Assembly (NCBI RefSeq): GCF_932526225.1
Contig: NC_064044.1
Span: forward strand, 15,253,453-15,317,452
DNA: 64,000 nucleotides
Reading direction: 5' to 3'
Source of the DNA: Nematostella vectensis
Taxonomy: Eukaryota; Cnidaria; Anthozoa; Actiniaria; Edwardsiidae
The notes below the pieces were generated by a model that saw only the letters and a list, made by a program, of their open reading frames with translations, was not told where the DNA came from and did not search any database. Below are positions 45,554 to 56,640 of this stretch, piece after piece. Numbering within the stretch: position 1 is the first letter of the stretch; each line of letters opens with the position of its first letter. The translations under genes were made by a program, and so were the position numbers.

Positions 45554-46950
45554 CGCCCGAGAATTCTCGGGCCCGAAAACTTTATTTTGCATTTTTGCCC
45601 AAAATTTCGCATGTTTTCCGCTTTCATGTTTAACCCTTTCACTCCTGGGTACTTTTGAGCAACATTGTAAGAAAAACAGACTGAAAACAGAAACCTCCCC
45701 CCCCCCCCCCCGTATTTCAAGTCCAACCCCACCAGTTAAGCTAAGCTACCGCTGACCCAAGACGGTATGCCTTGAAGTTTCCAACAATGCACTGCGGTGC
45801 CTTTTCTTTCTAGCGACGGCTACAGCCTGTTGCTTACAACAGTTTTGCTTGTAATTTGCTTAAAAATTACAGCTTTTTCACATCTGGAGAGTGCCTTAGG
45901 ACATCATGAAGTCTTTTTGGGCATAATTAATGCTGTGCTTATGGATGTTTGCACGCTGAGGTTGATTCAATGGGATAATTCCTTGTCTGTGCTTCACCAA
46001 GTGAGAAAGGAATTTTCTTGTGAATGGCCTCATACTCTCCGATGTGGGCCATCTTTGCTACCCAACCTTATTCAAAAATTGTTTTCAGGCTTATTCTGGG
46101 TTCCTTGGACCTGGAAATGTTTTGATTGGCTTCGGGGCAAAAAAAATGTTATGATTCTGGGGGAGGAGATTGCCCGCCTGTCTGTCAAGGTGTTTCCAAG
46201 ACTCCCATGATGCAGTGCAGGCATGCAAAATAGGCTAAACATGGTGACTCGCTTCTAATGGAGGTTCTAGCATTGATTATTGTGACTGATTGCTGTAAAA
46301 TGGGACCTGACGGAGCGCAATAAAGTTATCTATTGGTGACTTGATCTGTGTTTGCTTGTCTCTATTTGTTGGATTTTTTGTGTCTTTTTTGGTAAGAAAT
46401 GTTTCTAAGTTTAAGCATTTGTTTACGAATTGGTCAGAAATTAAGGTTGATATTTTGACAAAAGAGTCAATTCTATTACATTGCTTGGATGCGCTTTCGA
46501 AGGTCGTCCATGCTTTGGATGAATCTATGAGTATCCGGGTCTGGTGATGTTTAGTTTGCATTTTTGACGTTTTGGAGTTGGGCCTATATTTTACAGGCGT
46601 CTCAGGGCGTTATGGCAATGAAAGACATAAGAACAGTTTGAACTTCTCTTGGTTCATATTTCAAATGATTACGCTCAATAGGGCTATTTTCGAAGTTTTG
46701 CTGAAGCCGCGAAAGTTACCCGAAAAGAACTTTCTTAATATTTAAGCCATGTGAATTTCGGGACCGAGAAGTTCGGGAAAAATCAAAATCTATAAATCTA
46801 TAAGATAATCATCCTTTACATGAATTTTTGTGGTAAAAAAACGATGTTTGGCGATATTTCAACACATTTAGATACCACAAATTTTATAGAAATTAGCCAG
46901 CTTTTCAAATTTAAAGAATAAATCGTTTTCGGGCCCGAGAATTCTCGGGT
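45554..46950. other. Region between two inverted palindromic motifs, containing an unknown ORF
   Basis: CGCCCGAGAATTCTCGGGCC followed by CGAAAAC (45554-45580) recurs inverted at 46926-46950. The core CCCGAGAATTCTCGGG is itself a palindrome. Similarity between the ends does not extend far on either side. It may be a transposon, or the chance pairing of two dispersed MITE ends; 46680-46970 looks MITE-like by itself. Confidence 0.35.
45797..46210 (+). CDS. Unknown ORF, about 126 codons from the first likely exon boundary
   Basis: Open frame from 45797 to 46210 with no ATG at its beginning. A pyrimidine tract ending TTTCTAG at about 45813 would make a good splice acceptor, so it could be a terminal exon. 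An internal ATG gives a shorter protein. It begins with a hydrophobic segment (LLLTTVLLVICL) and is Trp/Cys/Leu-rich later. AATAAAG lies about 110 bp after the stop (about 46319). I do not recognise the family. It could be a transposon product, a captured exon or chance. Confidence 0.3.
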   Translation: MPFLSSDGYSLLLTTVLLVICLKITAFSHLESALGHHEVFLGIINAVLMDVCTLRLIQWDNSLSVLHQVRKEFSCEWPHTLRCGPSLLPNLIQKLFSGLFWVPWTWKCFDWLRGKKNVMILGEEIARLSVKVFPRLP

Positions 46951-47973
46951 GTTTTGAGAAACGAGCCCCTGCTGTGTTATTTTTTAGGTTTGCTCTTGGT
47001 TTCATGCGGCTGGTGGCTGATCAAAGAACTTGTCGGTGGTGTCTTTTCGCTCTCTCATTTTTTCGTCGAGAGTTCCTGTTAGCAGGGAACACCTAGTTAA
47101 TTTCAAGAATAAATGCGACATGTATTTTAACTTTAAGGAAATTTTTAAAGACTTATTCATTTAATTTGGCATATTTTTAGATACCTTTTTTCTATACTAG
47201 TTAGTATAGTATAGTTAGCAGGTTAAATTTAGGTTTAGCACATATAAGTTTTAGTTAAAAAATAATAGCATTATAATATATATTATAATAAATCATTTTT
47301 TTAAGCACAGAATATTCACCTTGTTGCCCTCTATAAAACTACGTATCGATTTCCCTATATATTGAAAATGAAAGAAATTATTCTAATAAGAGTGGAAAAT
47401 AAAAATAAAAATTGTGCGAAAATTTTATTATTAGGAAGAATCGAAGACGCATGCGTAACTTTGTAGGCACCCTCACGAATGTTATAAAGCTTCATTTATC
47501 ATTGCCAGGGTTGAGTTTCAAGTCTATCCGAGAATGGTTCATAAAACATTGTTCTGACTGTGTCTCTTGTGAATTTTATCATAAGAAAATAGGTTTAGTA
47601 ACTTAAAAGTGAAAGTAAAAAAAGGGAAAGAAAAATGACGAGAAAATATGTAATCAAGGTTGGTCTTGAACCTGCGCTTCACAAAAATTACTATACTATC
47701 GTAGCTTTGCTTGAAAATGAAAGGACTATAATAAGAGTCATACTATTTGTGTCGCATTATCGTTCGAAACTTTAAACAACATGTCAAATTTTACCTTTTC
47801 TTTCGTACTTAAAACTAAAATACACAGCACAATTAATTGCACTACCGTTATACAATGTGTGTTGTGAATGTAAATAATCTAGAAAAGTGCAAAATCGTAA
47901 TTCGATCAATTAGTGGGGGCAATGTGTTTGGACCTTCTCAGCTCAAATACAAACTAACAAACTAACAACTTAA
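46951..47973. other. Intergenic, AT-rich
   Basis: Very AT-rich (for example 47260-47300). No gene or structured repeat recognised. Confidence 0.4.
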
Positions 47974-48354
47974 TTGAGCCGCAGAGGGAACAAACTGCTT
48001 CAAACTCAGTCACACGCTCTTCAAAACAAGCACTTAGTTCCTACAAACACATCGAAACAAAGTCGCGCTCTCTTCGAAAATACACGCGCTGCTTCGCAAA
48101 CTCACTCGCTACCCTCTTCGAAACATGCACCAATTGATTCAGACGCAGTCATGCAATTCTTCAAAACTGCACAAACTCAGTCTAGCATTTTCTTAAAAAA
48201 TACAAATTGCTTCAAACTTAGTATAGGGCTCTCTAGAACAAGCGCCAATTGCTTACAACCAAGAAAATGTTCAAACGCTGTCGCGGTCTCTTATAAATGC
48301 ACAAACTGCTTCAAAATCAGACAAGCTCTTTTCAAAACAAGCACAAATAATTAA
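47974..48354 (+). repeat. Old degenerate tandem repeat, ~60-bp unit
   Basis: Loose repetition of CAAACTGCTTCAAACTCAGT and CTCTTCAAAACAAGCAC. The overlapping 126-codon ORF (Ser/Thr/Gln/Asn-rich) follows from the repeat composition, so I do not call it a gene. Confidence 0.5.
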
Positions 48355-48565
48355 CGCAGTTTTCTTTATCTTAGGCTTCAATCAATTTTTTGTTTTTTTA
48401 TCGCTTTGGAACTTTGTAAGTCGAGAATTTCAACGTAAACTTGCAGGAATTCGTGTTTACTACGGTTTTGCTGGCAGCCATCTTGGAAATGGACCCTAGT
48501 CCCTATCGTTTTAGAATATTGCAGGTCGCCCGCGCGCTCGCCCCAGGCTCTTTTAGACCATTTAT

Positions 48566-48766
48566 GGTTGGTTCTCACTTGGACGTAAGCGCAAGCGGAA
48601 CGCACATAGTTTTCCGATTCTCACTAGAACATAAGCGCAAGCGGAAGCGCAAGAGAACGCAACTGCGTGGTTTTCTTGCGCTTGCGCTTATGTTTGACCG
48701 ATTCAGACTTGTTTTGCGCTTCCGTTTGCGCTTACGCTTGCGCTTATGTCCTAGTGAAAACCAGCC
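48566..48766. mobile_element. Palindromic MITE with 5-bp TTTAT duplication
   Basis: The left end GGTTGGTTCTCACTTGGACG and the right end (inverted: GGCTGGTTTTCACTAGGACA) both lead into TAAGCGCAAGCG repeats. Internal AAGCGCAAGCGGAAGCGCAA and CTTGCGCTTGCGCTTATG alternate. TTTAT flanks both ends (48561-48565, 48767-48771). Confidence 0.75.
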
Positions 48767-48771
48767 TTTAT

Positions 48772-49620
48772 AAAACGACAGCCATTGATTGATAAGTGAT
48801 GGTAACTTGTTCTAAAAAAAGAAAGAAGGAAAGAAAGAAAAAACACACTTGTTTAATCATTTAGACATTCTGAAGACGTGCATAGGATTACTAGCAAGAG
48901 AAAAACATTTGAACATCTTTGCAGATCTACTCGCGCTATGGGTGAGTGGTTTCCCCAGAGCCTGCAATCGTCGGATGTCGGTCGGCATCTGCGAGCATGG
49001 TCATACATAATAGTCCCTTGTTCTGAAGCCCTTGCCTCTTGAAGTTCTGGTCTCGGCCCCCTGCGTAGCGGCGCTAAAAGAATCGTAGCGACAGCCAAGG
49101 GAAATCTTTTCCCCAAGTAAGCGGCTAGAGTAGGCTACACTATGACAACAACATATTTGCCTTTGGTTGGTCCGATTTTGAATACGCATGAGCCTGGATG
49201 CGCTGTGCCTCGCCTACGAAGATAATTTTATCTTCTTCTTCTGTACTTTGTTTGAGCATGACGGAAATAATCCGTATTCTTTCACCGGAGGAAGGGAAGT
49301 GCATTCCATTTATTAGAAATGCATTTCTTTTTAATGAGGATTCCTTAAAACAACTTGCTGTACTTCAAAAAATTGTAGAAAATAATAAAAAAATTGGGCT
49401 ACCTGTGCTGGTCTCACCCTCCCTACCCTCGGGACCATGAACGCTGACGTCATAGCAACAAGGTCGATGTCAGAAAACAATATGGCGGCTATCCAACCAG
49501 GCTGAGCTCAGAGACATGACTCAATCGCCCAAATAACAACAAAATAACGCGCACTGATTCTAACAACGCTACGGTGATACATAGTTGATATAACAGAGAG
49601 TTGGGAATTCTGGTTTCGAT
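48772..49620 (+). promoter_or_regulatory. SPEF1 upstream region with a CRE and an RFX-type half-site
   Basis: Within the 180 bp before the start codon is a perfect CRE palindrome, TGACGTCA (49445-49452), followed after one base by AGCAAC (49454-49459), one half of an RFX X-box. Ciliary genes are often RFX targets, so the site is plausible, but a full X-box is not present. The rest of the region shows no gene I can support. Confidence 0.35.
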
Positions 49621-52600
49621 ATGTCCACAGGGGTGGTATCGCCCACAGATGGCGATTTAGACGAAGATTCCTTGCAAGAGCTATTTACGTGGATAGACGA
49701 AATCCCTCTTTCAAGACCGAAGAAAAGTATTACTCGGGACTTCAGCGATGGAGGTCTGTAGAGTATTAGGAGCAGAATACATTAGATTCTTTTCCTAATT
49801 GGTATTCGACCGTTATTTCTTAAATTCAAAGTTTTGATTGAAGTTTTGATAGTTTGATTCAATGTCCAACATTTCGTTTTTCTGCGATTGTGTGGAAGAT
49901 GGGTGTAGTATTGTTGTATTGTGCACGATAGCTGTTACCACCGGCAGCCAATTTAAAAACAATCGAGCTTAAAACAAAGCAGTTTCAATCATGAATATAA
50001 TATTGAACGCTATGTAGTTCGTTTATTGCTTGTTAGTTAACAAACCCAAACCATGATAAAACAGTCAACGTCATATCCATAACTCATAATCAATCACTAC
50101 TTTGTGATATTAAGTAGGAATGAAGAATGTTCTGTATAAATGTTTACTAAATAGCACTCTGTAGAATACATCTCAAATCTCATTGTTTGTTTCGAGCCAT
50201 TATTGAATACTTTGAAGTTAATGATGAGAATACAGAGAAACGTTTAAGTACATACCATTGTCAGTCTAGAAAATATGTTTCATTGCTAATCTTCATGATT
50301 TCTAGCCGAATTCTAGATTTTTAGAATGAGCATGTGTGTTTTTATATTTTCATAAATGATTATTGTAGATGAATCTATGATAGACCTAGTACCTGTGCAG
50401 GAAACTGTTGGTAGAAAAGATCTTTTTTTTTCCTTGTTTTTTTCAGTTTAATTTAGTTAGCTTTTTGGTTTAGCTTTTTGTTTTTATAATAGTTTTGAGT
50501 TTAGTTTACAAAAATTTTTTAGTTTAATTTTTTGTTTCTATAGTAATGGCTTTGCTTGCAAGGAGTGACTTAGATAAATTAGTGAGACATAGGAAAGGGG
50601 GTCGTGACTAAAGTGATCATAAATTCCACCACAAGTACAGTAGTTTATCATTTAATATTCCTGTTGTTTTTTACAGTGCTTGTTGCAGAGATTGTTAAGA
50701 ACTTCTTGCCTAAACTTGTGGATATTCACAACTACTCACCTGCCAACTCGCTAACACAAAAGCTTACTAACTGGAGCACATTAAATAGTGAGTACTTTTA
50801 TAACAGAGGTCTGTTTACTGTCCTATTAGAGTGTATTACCAATATCTATTAAACAATGATCTCTGAGTGTATTATCAAAAGTCTGTCTGTAGGAAATATG
50901 TTAAGCACCACATGTAGCATACAGTAAAAATGTTTTTTTTAATGTTTCTTAGTTAAGCTGCCTATATTTTAGCCACTACAAGATTTGGCGCATATATATT
51001 TTAGGGCTGTCTAAACTAAAAAGCCTTCAGGTAATATATTGACATGTGTTTAACCAGGCCTATTCACATGACAGTGCTATTGTTATTTATTGGATGTGTT
51101 TTGTTTGTTATTTTTAGGGAAAGTTTTGACAAAGCACCTGAATTACACCGTCTCAGATAACACTATCAACAACATTGTCAACTGCAAGGCTGGTGCAATA
51201 GAACATGTACTGTTTGTCTTGCGAGGCAAGGTGAGCGCATCAGTTAAATGCTAAAGGTGGGAGTTGCTTCATAAGTCACTTGACTCAATGTGGGGTATAA
51301 AGAAAATAAAAACCTGACTCTTGCCAACAACTTTGAATACCTTTTCTTCTGGAATAACGATGGTGAACTCTTCCCTACCCATCCCCCCCCCCACCCCCAC
51401 ACACACCCCACCAGCCTGTCTTTTTAACAGGGACAATCACACCAGCATTTTATACTCACACGCAATACCAAGTCGTCATAAAGCTTCCATTTTCGTAGTC
51501 TTCAAGTCAGTAACTTACATAATTACAATTAGCCTGCGTAGCTGGCAGTTGTGTCGAGTTTCAGAGCATGCAGAGACTAGCAAAACAAACTAGGAATGAT
51601 TCCCCATATTCACAGATAAAAACTGTTCTGAAAATCAACAAAACACCAGCTATGGCATGCTCAAGGAAGTTCACTACCGCAGAAGAGCTGCTGGAAAAGT
51701 TTATAACAATTTTGAGTTCCAAAATGCTGAAAGCTACTGTGCTGTGATCAGGCCTTTTTTAGTTGTGAAAAAAAAAGGTCACATCACAGCAGTGTTTACT
51801 TGTAAATCCTAATTAACAATGCTCGTGTCGCTGACAAATGCTTTGCCTGCTTGATGGATCAAGTTACTTTGTTTTGTACAATAAGAGAAACTCTGAAGCC
51901 AAAACAATTGCTTGTGATACAGACGTGTTTAGTGGTAAACAGCAATGTTTTTTCTCAGCTACCGACAGGCTTTGGTAAAAGACTGGTATTTCAAATCTTG
52001 CCATTTCTTTTCAAAGAAGCACGCAAAATTGGCACCTCGAATGTTCCCGAGAACCCTGTCATTGTGGTCATTTGCCCGCTGAAGTTGGTCTTCCAACTGC
52101 AAGCAAAAAAGCGCTTGAGTCTAATTTAAGTAAACTTACGATTCAAAATTCGCCTGTTAGGGCATCCATCTGCAGCATGAAAATATTGTAAACACAGGCT
52201 AAGCTTTCCACATTTTGTCTACCACAGCGTTTTTCCCCAAAATGTTCAAACTAATAAAAACTAAGACAACGATTTAGTGTGTACTGACTGAAAAGGAACA
52301 CTTTTCTGAAGTTCCATTTTGCTATCTCTAAAAAAAGAAACTGCATTTAATTCAGTCAGAATAATTTTGATTTCATCGGCTGTCAGTTTTAAATTGGCTT
52401 AGCTTCCGACGTGTCACCCCAGAACTAGTCTTACTAGGAAACTTTTCCAGCGGCTCTTCTGCGGTAGTGACCATTGGGAGCGCCCGCAAAGTACGCTGGA
52501 TCCTCGAGCATGCAGCTATGGAGGCTAACTCACAATCAAATATTACACAATTAGTCTACAGTTTGTGTATAGTTTCCATAAATCACAATATCCGATTGTT

Positions 52601-54754
52601 GCAGATTGAAAAGCACATAGCAAGAAGAGAAGCACAAGAATTGCGCAAACAGCAAAAAGTTTATGATGATTTCTCTCCTGAGGGACCTGTCAAAGATCAC
52701 ACTGGATTTAACACTGAAGAGTATTATCCTAATGGTAGGCAATTGTAAAAGGTCAGACTAGCTTTATAACTCTGAGTGTAGGATGGGAAAAGTGATTTTA
52801 AACTAAACTTTAGTGGTTAAAGAGCTTGGTGGCAAATGTTGTTGTTGAGAGTTTTCAATGTTTTCTTTTTTTTAATTTGTGGAAAAATGGAGACCCTGTG
52901 TGACAAACTACGGTACAGTAGTTCCCCTCTGTTTCCTGGAAGCTCCCTATGTTCTGCATACATTGTTCTTCATGATTTTTTGCTGATCCTATGCTAGAAA
53001 TGCAGTTTAGAACACCACTTGGTAGTAAGATACCTGATACCTTTCCACAGGTGCTGATAATAACTATGGCTATGCATTTAACACAGTCCCAGGGTGGGGT
53101 CCTGGGGTGGTACCCACGGGCTACCCTATCCAGCCACAGCCTGAGGTAAGTAAGAACTTCCTGTCTTTTGTTTTTTAGGGTTTGCTCTTTTTGTCTTACC
53201 ACACACAAGAAGTGAAGGGTTTTTTTCTTCCCTCTCCCCCACCCCAAATCTCACATGGGCAATCACACCAAGGTGGAATCAACACAGTTGACACCTGCAT
53301 TTATCACATTTGTTCCATAAACAAATCTTTGATGAAGTTTTCTGTTTATATAAGATGAGTGGTTTCCATCCTGGAGCCCCCCCTGCAAAACCACCTATTT
53401 CAGGCACAAAGCAGGGGGATGCCGGTCCCCCAACAGAGGGCAGCTCTATGCGGCTGAGACCAAGAGGGCAATCGTACAATAATGTGGATGGAAAAGGTCG
53501 AATAAACCCTACAGGCAAAGGGTAAGGTTGATATTTGCACAGGTCTTTAAGATTAGATTTGGCTTCTGGTACTGTATGTGTTGTGTTTGTGTTGTCTCCT
53601 TAGCTCCAAGGTGTTCTGTTTGTTGTATTGTGTTGTGTTTGTTGTCTTGCCTCATTCACTCTAATATGTTCATTGATGGGTGTTTGTTGCATTGTGTTGT
53701 GTTTGTTGTCTTGCCTCATTCACTCTAATGTGTTCAGTGATGTGTGTTTGTTGCATTGTGCCGTGTTTGTTGTCTTGCCTCATTCACTCTAATGTGTTCA
53801 GTGATGTGTGTTTGTTGTATTGTGTTGTGTTTGTTGTCTTGCCTCATTCACTCTAATGTGTTCAGTGACGTGTGTTGCATTGTGTTGTGTTTGTTGTCTT
53901 GCCTCATTCACTCTTAATGTGTTCAGTGACGTGTGTTGTATTGTGTTGTTTTTGTTGTCTTGTCTCCTTTACTCTAATGTGTTCAGTGACATGTGTTTGT
54001 TGTATTGTGTTGTGTTTGTTGGTTGCCTTCTTAACTCTAAATTGTTCATTGATGTGTGTTTGTTGTGTTTTTTCCCTTGGCTTCAAGGTGTTTAATGATG
54101 TGTTTTTGTTGTGTTGTGTTGAATTGTATTGTGTTGTGTTTGATCTTCTTGGATCAAAGATATTCAGTGATGTGTATTTGTTGTGTATACAATAGCTGAC
54201 CTCTGTTAATTAACCACTTTGAGGTGATAACAAGCTTATGAAAGGTGTTTTGTTGTGTTGACAGTGGTAAAGTAGCAAGGGCACAGTCTTACCAGGATGT
54301 ATCTGTTGATGATCAGCCAAACTTACGGCTTATATTGGAGGAGAAGGAACAGGCTTTACTTGCCTCTCAAGAAACTATACAGGTAACTTGCTTAATGTAA
54401 TTCTGAATCCACACCTATACGTTATAAAAGTTTGATGACATAAGATTGATGACTAAAAAAATTTCCACATATAGTTTGTCCTTATCTGATTTGTGCTGTG
54501 CATTGTAGATTCTTCAAGCCAAGATGCGGCGACTGGAACATCTCTTGCACTTAAAAGACTTGAGGATAGATGACTTAGCAAAAAGACTGCAGTCAGCTAC
54601 CCATCCCCTACCAAGGCAGCTACCGCCCCAACAAAACGCGCCTCAACCAGGGACCATGGATACAGGGGTGCACCCAGCCGTCATGCAGCACCCCTTGCAT
54701 CACCCTAACCCACTACCGCCCCTTAACCACCACCAGCCCATGCAACAACAATAG
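49621..54754 (+). CDS. SPEF1: Sperm flagellar protein 1 / CLAMP (calponin-homology, microtubule-binding)
   Basis: Microtubule-binding protein of cilia and flagella (central apparatus in motile cilia) and of epithelial microtubules. Eight exons: 49621-49753, 50677-50787, 51118-51230, 52605-52734, 53051-53145, 53355-53521, 54265-54382, 54509-54754. All introns are GT-AG, phases close, total 1113 bp (370 residues plus stop; human SPEF1 is about 236). An N-terminal CH-like domain occupies roughly residues 15-120, with family-diagnostic WIDEIPLSRPKKSITRDFSD, DIHNYSPANSLTQKL and the turn TNWSTLNRKVL. The middle is Gly/Pro-rich linker. A C-terminal coiled coil contains EEKEQALLASQETIQ and RRLEHLLHLKDLRIDDL, strongly conserved in SPEF1. 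The last ~50 residues (Pro/His/Gln-rich) are not in vertebrate SPEF1 and coincide with the first unit of a downstream ~80-bp tandem repeat. It is convergent with the CLN3-like gene at 57547-59358. Confidence 0.93.
51531..52529. mobile_element. Inverted-repeat element with a helicase fragment in SPEF1 intron 3
   Basis: TTCACTACCGCAGAAGAGCT followed by GCTGGAAAAGTTT (about 51670-51702) is matched inverted at 52439-52472. Outer ends begin TTAGCCTGCGTAGCTGG and, inverted, TTAGCCTCCATAGCTGC. It encloses the helicase-like ORF at 51851-52129. Boundaries are approximate. Confidence 0.55.
51851..52129 (+). pseudogene. RecQ-like DEAD-box helicase fragment, Walker A altered
   Basis: The frame contains QLPTGFGKRLVFQILPFLF and PVIVVICPLKLVFQLQ. 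These match the motif I (LPTGxGKS) and motif Ia (VVxPLxxLxxxQ) regions of RecQ-type helicases. The Walker A Ser/Thr after Lys is Arg here. Only about 90 residues remain and no other motif follows, so it is a broken fragment, carried by the surrounding inverted-repeat element. Confidence 0.6.
53565..54190 (+). repeat. 60-64-bp minisatellite in SPEF1 intron 6
   Basis: TGTTGTCTTGCCTCATTCAC followed by TCTAATGTGTTCAGTGATGT recurs six to seven times (53641, 53705, 53769, 53833, 53893, 53954 and more diverged copies). It lies wholly inside the intron 53522-54264. Confidence 0.85.
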
Positions 54755-55460
54755 ATGGACCAGTAGGGGGGCCCTGCATCACCCTAACCCACTACCCCCC
54801 CCCCCTTAACCATCACCAGCCCATGCATTAACAGCAGATGAACCAGTAAGAGGGGAACTACATCACCCTAACCCACTACCGCCCCTTAACCACCACCAGC
54901 CGACTCTACAACAGCAGATGGACCTTTAAGAGGGGAACTACATCACCCAAACCCAAGACCACCACTGAACCACTACCAGCCATGCAACAACAGCAGATGG
55001 ACCGGTAGGGGGGCCCTGCATCACCCTAACCCACTACCCCCCCCCCCTTAACCATCACCAGCCCATGCATTAACAGCAGATGAACCAGTAAGAGGGGAAC
55101 TACATCACCCAAACCCAAGACCGCCACTTAACACTTCCCGCCATGTAACAACAGCAGATAAACCAATAGGGGGCCTGCATCACCCTAACCCACTACCACC
55201 CCTTAACCACCACCAGCCGACTCTTCAACAGCAGATGGACCTTTAAGAGGGGAACTACATCACCCAAACCCAAGACCGCCACCTAACACTACCCGCCATG
55301 TAACAACAGCAGATGGACTGGTAAGGGGGCCTGCAACACCCTAACCCACCACCAGCCGACTCTACAACAACAGATGTACCAGAAGGGGGGAACTATATCA
55401 CCATTATCCACTACCGCCACTGAACCACTACCAGCCATGCGACAACAGCAGATGGACGAG
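54690..55460 (+). repeat. ~80-bp minisatellite seeded by the last SPEF1 exon
   Basis: CATCACCCTAACCCACTACC and CACCACCAGCC with CAACAGCAGATGGACC recur about ten times, at 54698 (coding), 54777, 54861, 54941, 55019, 55103, 55178, 55258, 55334 and about 55396. Spacing is mostly 75-84 bp. The first unit is SPEF1 coding sequence that includes the stop TAG at 54752-54754; the others lie beyond the stop. Confidence 0.88.
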
Positions 55461-56399
55461 AACTGGCAACCCTGAGCCCCTTGCTGATCCCCTCACTTCA
55501 AACTTGTGCCGTTTGAAGTGTAAGGTCCACAAGGAGCTAGTTCATACCTCCTGGTGGCTTGCGCCTGTCTCACAGACAAACAGAACTGTACATACCGATC
55601 AGTAAGAAAGGCTTTATGTACTTTATTGTTAAAAAATTACAATTGGTTGCAACGCCTTTACCAGAGACGACTTAACAAATACTACGTGAATAAGAATATG
55701 GCCTCGAAGATCTCCTATTATTAGCTGCGCCCTTTATGGTGGCACAGACGCCCTGCAGTTATACTTGTATAATTCTGCAGTGTTGTGTTTAAGGTATAGC
55801 TTTTAACAAGGGCTGAAATATCTCCGTGTTCTCAAATAACACTTCCATGGGCTTGTGCTAAACCTCCAATGGGCAGACATTGACACAAGGCATCGAGTTG
55901 AAGATTCTCTAGTAAACGGCGAGCAGCAAAAGTAAGATTTAAATGATGCTGAAAATATTTATAACTAAGTGGTACGGCCAGTGAAGTCTTCTTTTCTTTG
56001 TCATTCATTTCCTTTCCACTTGCTAGACTGAGAAAGGAATGTGTGACTGATTCATTGAAGAAGCTGTCAGATACATAATTACCGCTGTCGCCTTTGATTG
56101 AAGTTTTTCTATACTGTTTAAGACATTTTGATGCTTTTGGACCAAGAAGGGCAATTATAACTGAACATTTTAACCTAACAATGTTAAATACCTATAAGAA
56201 TTGTATCTAAAGGCTTTACTGTATTGATATTATTGTAAAACCTGGCCAGCAACCTCGCCCTGAGATGTAGTCATATACTAAAAAAAATTTCAGTATATCA
56301 TTGTAAATAAGAATTTTTTTTCTTTTATTTTTTAACATACGTACTTCATTATCAATTATAGATAAAAATGTATTATTTATCGTAGCATGCCCCGTCTGA
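55461..56399. other. Intergenic between convergent SPEF1 and CLN3-like genes
   Basis: No gene recognised. On the minus strand AATAAA-type signals occur near 55620 and 56325 and could end the CLN3-like transcript, but neither is close to its stop codon. Confidence 0.35.
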
Positions 56400-56640
56400 T
56401 TCATTTTCTCTTTCCCCCGTCTGATTCAGTCCCCCTTTGTCCCCGTCTGATTCAGCCCCCTTTGTCCCCGTCTGATTCAGTCCCCTTTGTCCCCGTCTGA
56501 TTCAGGCCCCCTTGTCCCCCTCTGATTCAGTCCCATTTGTCCCCGTCTAATTCAGTCCCCCTTTGTCCCCATCTGATTCAGTCCCCTTTGTCCCCGTCTG
56601 ATTCAGTCTCCCTTTGTCCCCATAATATAGTCCCCCTTTG
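56400..56640 (+). repeat. 24-25-bp minisatellite, about 9 units
   Basis: The unit CCCCGTCTGATTCAGTCCCC plus TTTGT repeats with small variation. Intergenic. Confidence 0.9.

Larger units (their letters stand above)
51231..52604 (+). other. Intron 3 of SPEF1, carrying an inverted-repeat insertion
   Basis: A 1.4-kb intron. Most of it is the inverted-repeat element at 51531-52529 with a helicase fragment; the rest shows no feature. Confidence 0.6.

Noticed and set aside
47974-48354. 126-codon Ser/Thr/Gln-rich ORF as a gene
   Set aside because: It overlaps an old tandem repeat and shows no domain, splice context or start context.
49198-49440. 80-codon ORF upstream of SPEF1
   Set aside because: No recognisable domain, and it sits in probable promoter sequence.
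53528-54195. Cys-rich hydrophobic ORFs
   Set aside because: They arise from the TGTTGTGTTTGTTG-type minisatellite in SPEF1 intron 6.
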